A stretch of 41,735 bases of DNA, from positions 1 through 41,735 of the forward strand of contig CAJOKR010000031.1 of assembly GCA_905235135.1 (NCBI GenBank), in the 5' to 3' direction. Source of the stretch: an uncultured Bacteroidales bacterium (GTDB lineage Bacteria; Bacteroidota; Bacteroidia; Bacteroidales; WCHB1-69). The position numbers and the translations under genes are program-made. This document shows positions 41,698 through 41,735 of the stretch, piece by piece. Position 1 is the stretch's first letter. Each line of letters starts with the position of its first letter. A model generated the notes under the pieces. That model saw only the letters and a program-made list of their open reading frames with translations. It had not been told where the DNA came from and did not search any database.

Positions 41698-41735
41698 CTA
41701 CCGCACCACCGTCACGCTTCCCGTCACCGTTGCCG
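41698..41735 (-). CDS. Possible 3' end of a minus-strand gene
   Basis: One minus-strand frame reads ATVTGSVTVVR-stop (TAG at 41698-41700), which resembles the end of an exported beta-rich or T9SS protein. Only 12 codons are visible, so this is weak. Confidence 0.25.
   Translation of the reverse strand, partial: ATVTGSVTVVR

Noticed and set aside
1..41735. tRNA, rRNA, insertion sequence or prophage genes
   Set aside because: I saw no tRNA- or rRNA-like sequence and no transposase, integrase or phage structural gene; the YNDL repeats resemble tail-fibre text but occur in a signal-peptide protein.

Overview
The window reads as a chromosomal piece of an anaerobic, uncultured-looking member of the Bacteroidota, most likely order Bacteroidales. 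Reasons: at least five proteins end in the C-terminal sorting domain (CTD) of the type IX secretion system (T9SS); FISUMP modules are abundant; -7 boxes have the Bacteroidota form TAnnTTTG; Rho carries the long disordered N-terminus seen in this phylum; and an [FeFe]-hydrogenase maturase with its TM1266-family regulator points to fermentative metabolism.

Layout. 1-9009 (minus strand): surface-protein block, with a partial lipoprotein, a frameshifted outer-membrane barrel, a giant protein with five FISUMP modules broken into five reading frames, and a small T9SS cargo protein. 9484-13782 (minus): molybdopterin-oxidoreductase-like protein, GldA-like ABC ATPase, a lipoprotein and an exported protein. 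13924-17771 (plus): TM1266-family regulator, hydG, then an S41 protease. 17846-25612 (minus): housekeeping genes (gcvH, frr, 2TM protein, pyrH, SDR, sufS, tilS, lipoprotein, folP). 25734-27004 (minus): T9SS protein. 27267-32142 (plus): rho, serine hydrolase, PHP phosphatase, CBS protein. 32218-38276 (minus): queD, T9SS endonuclease I, holA, a small unknown gene, a T9SS protein, hsp20, hicBA and an orphan HicB-like gene. 38426-41607 (plus): a TonB receptor missing its middle, and a secreted peptidylarginine-deiminase-like protein resembling Porphyromonas PPAD.

The most striking signal is not a gene. A family of palindromic elements, GTAGAGACG-N10-CGTCTCTAC, recurs from 12.6 kb to 41.5 kb. The arms are constant; the 10-base core differs between copies yet is itself a palindrome each time. 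Two identical 30-bp copies sit in frame inside two unrelated secreted proteins and encode the same decapeptide, VETLRATSLQ, much like Rickettsia palindromic elements. Other copies abut or supply stop codons, and a related copy forms the terminator between two convergent genes. A second layer of repeats consists of heptamer arrays (AAGGTTT, AAGTCTT, CCAATAG types) that fill gaps and in one case form the last codons of tilS.

Seven genes or gene parts carry apparent frameshifts; several are explained by a one-base change in a short homopolymer. This looks more like residual sequencing error than decay, except for the TonB receptor, which lacks several hundred residues.
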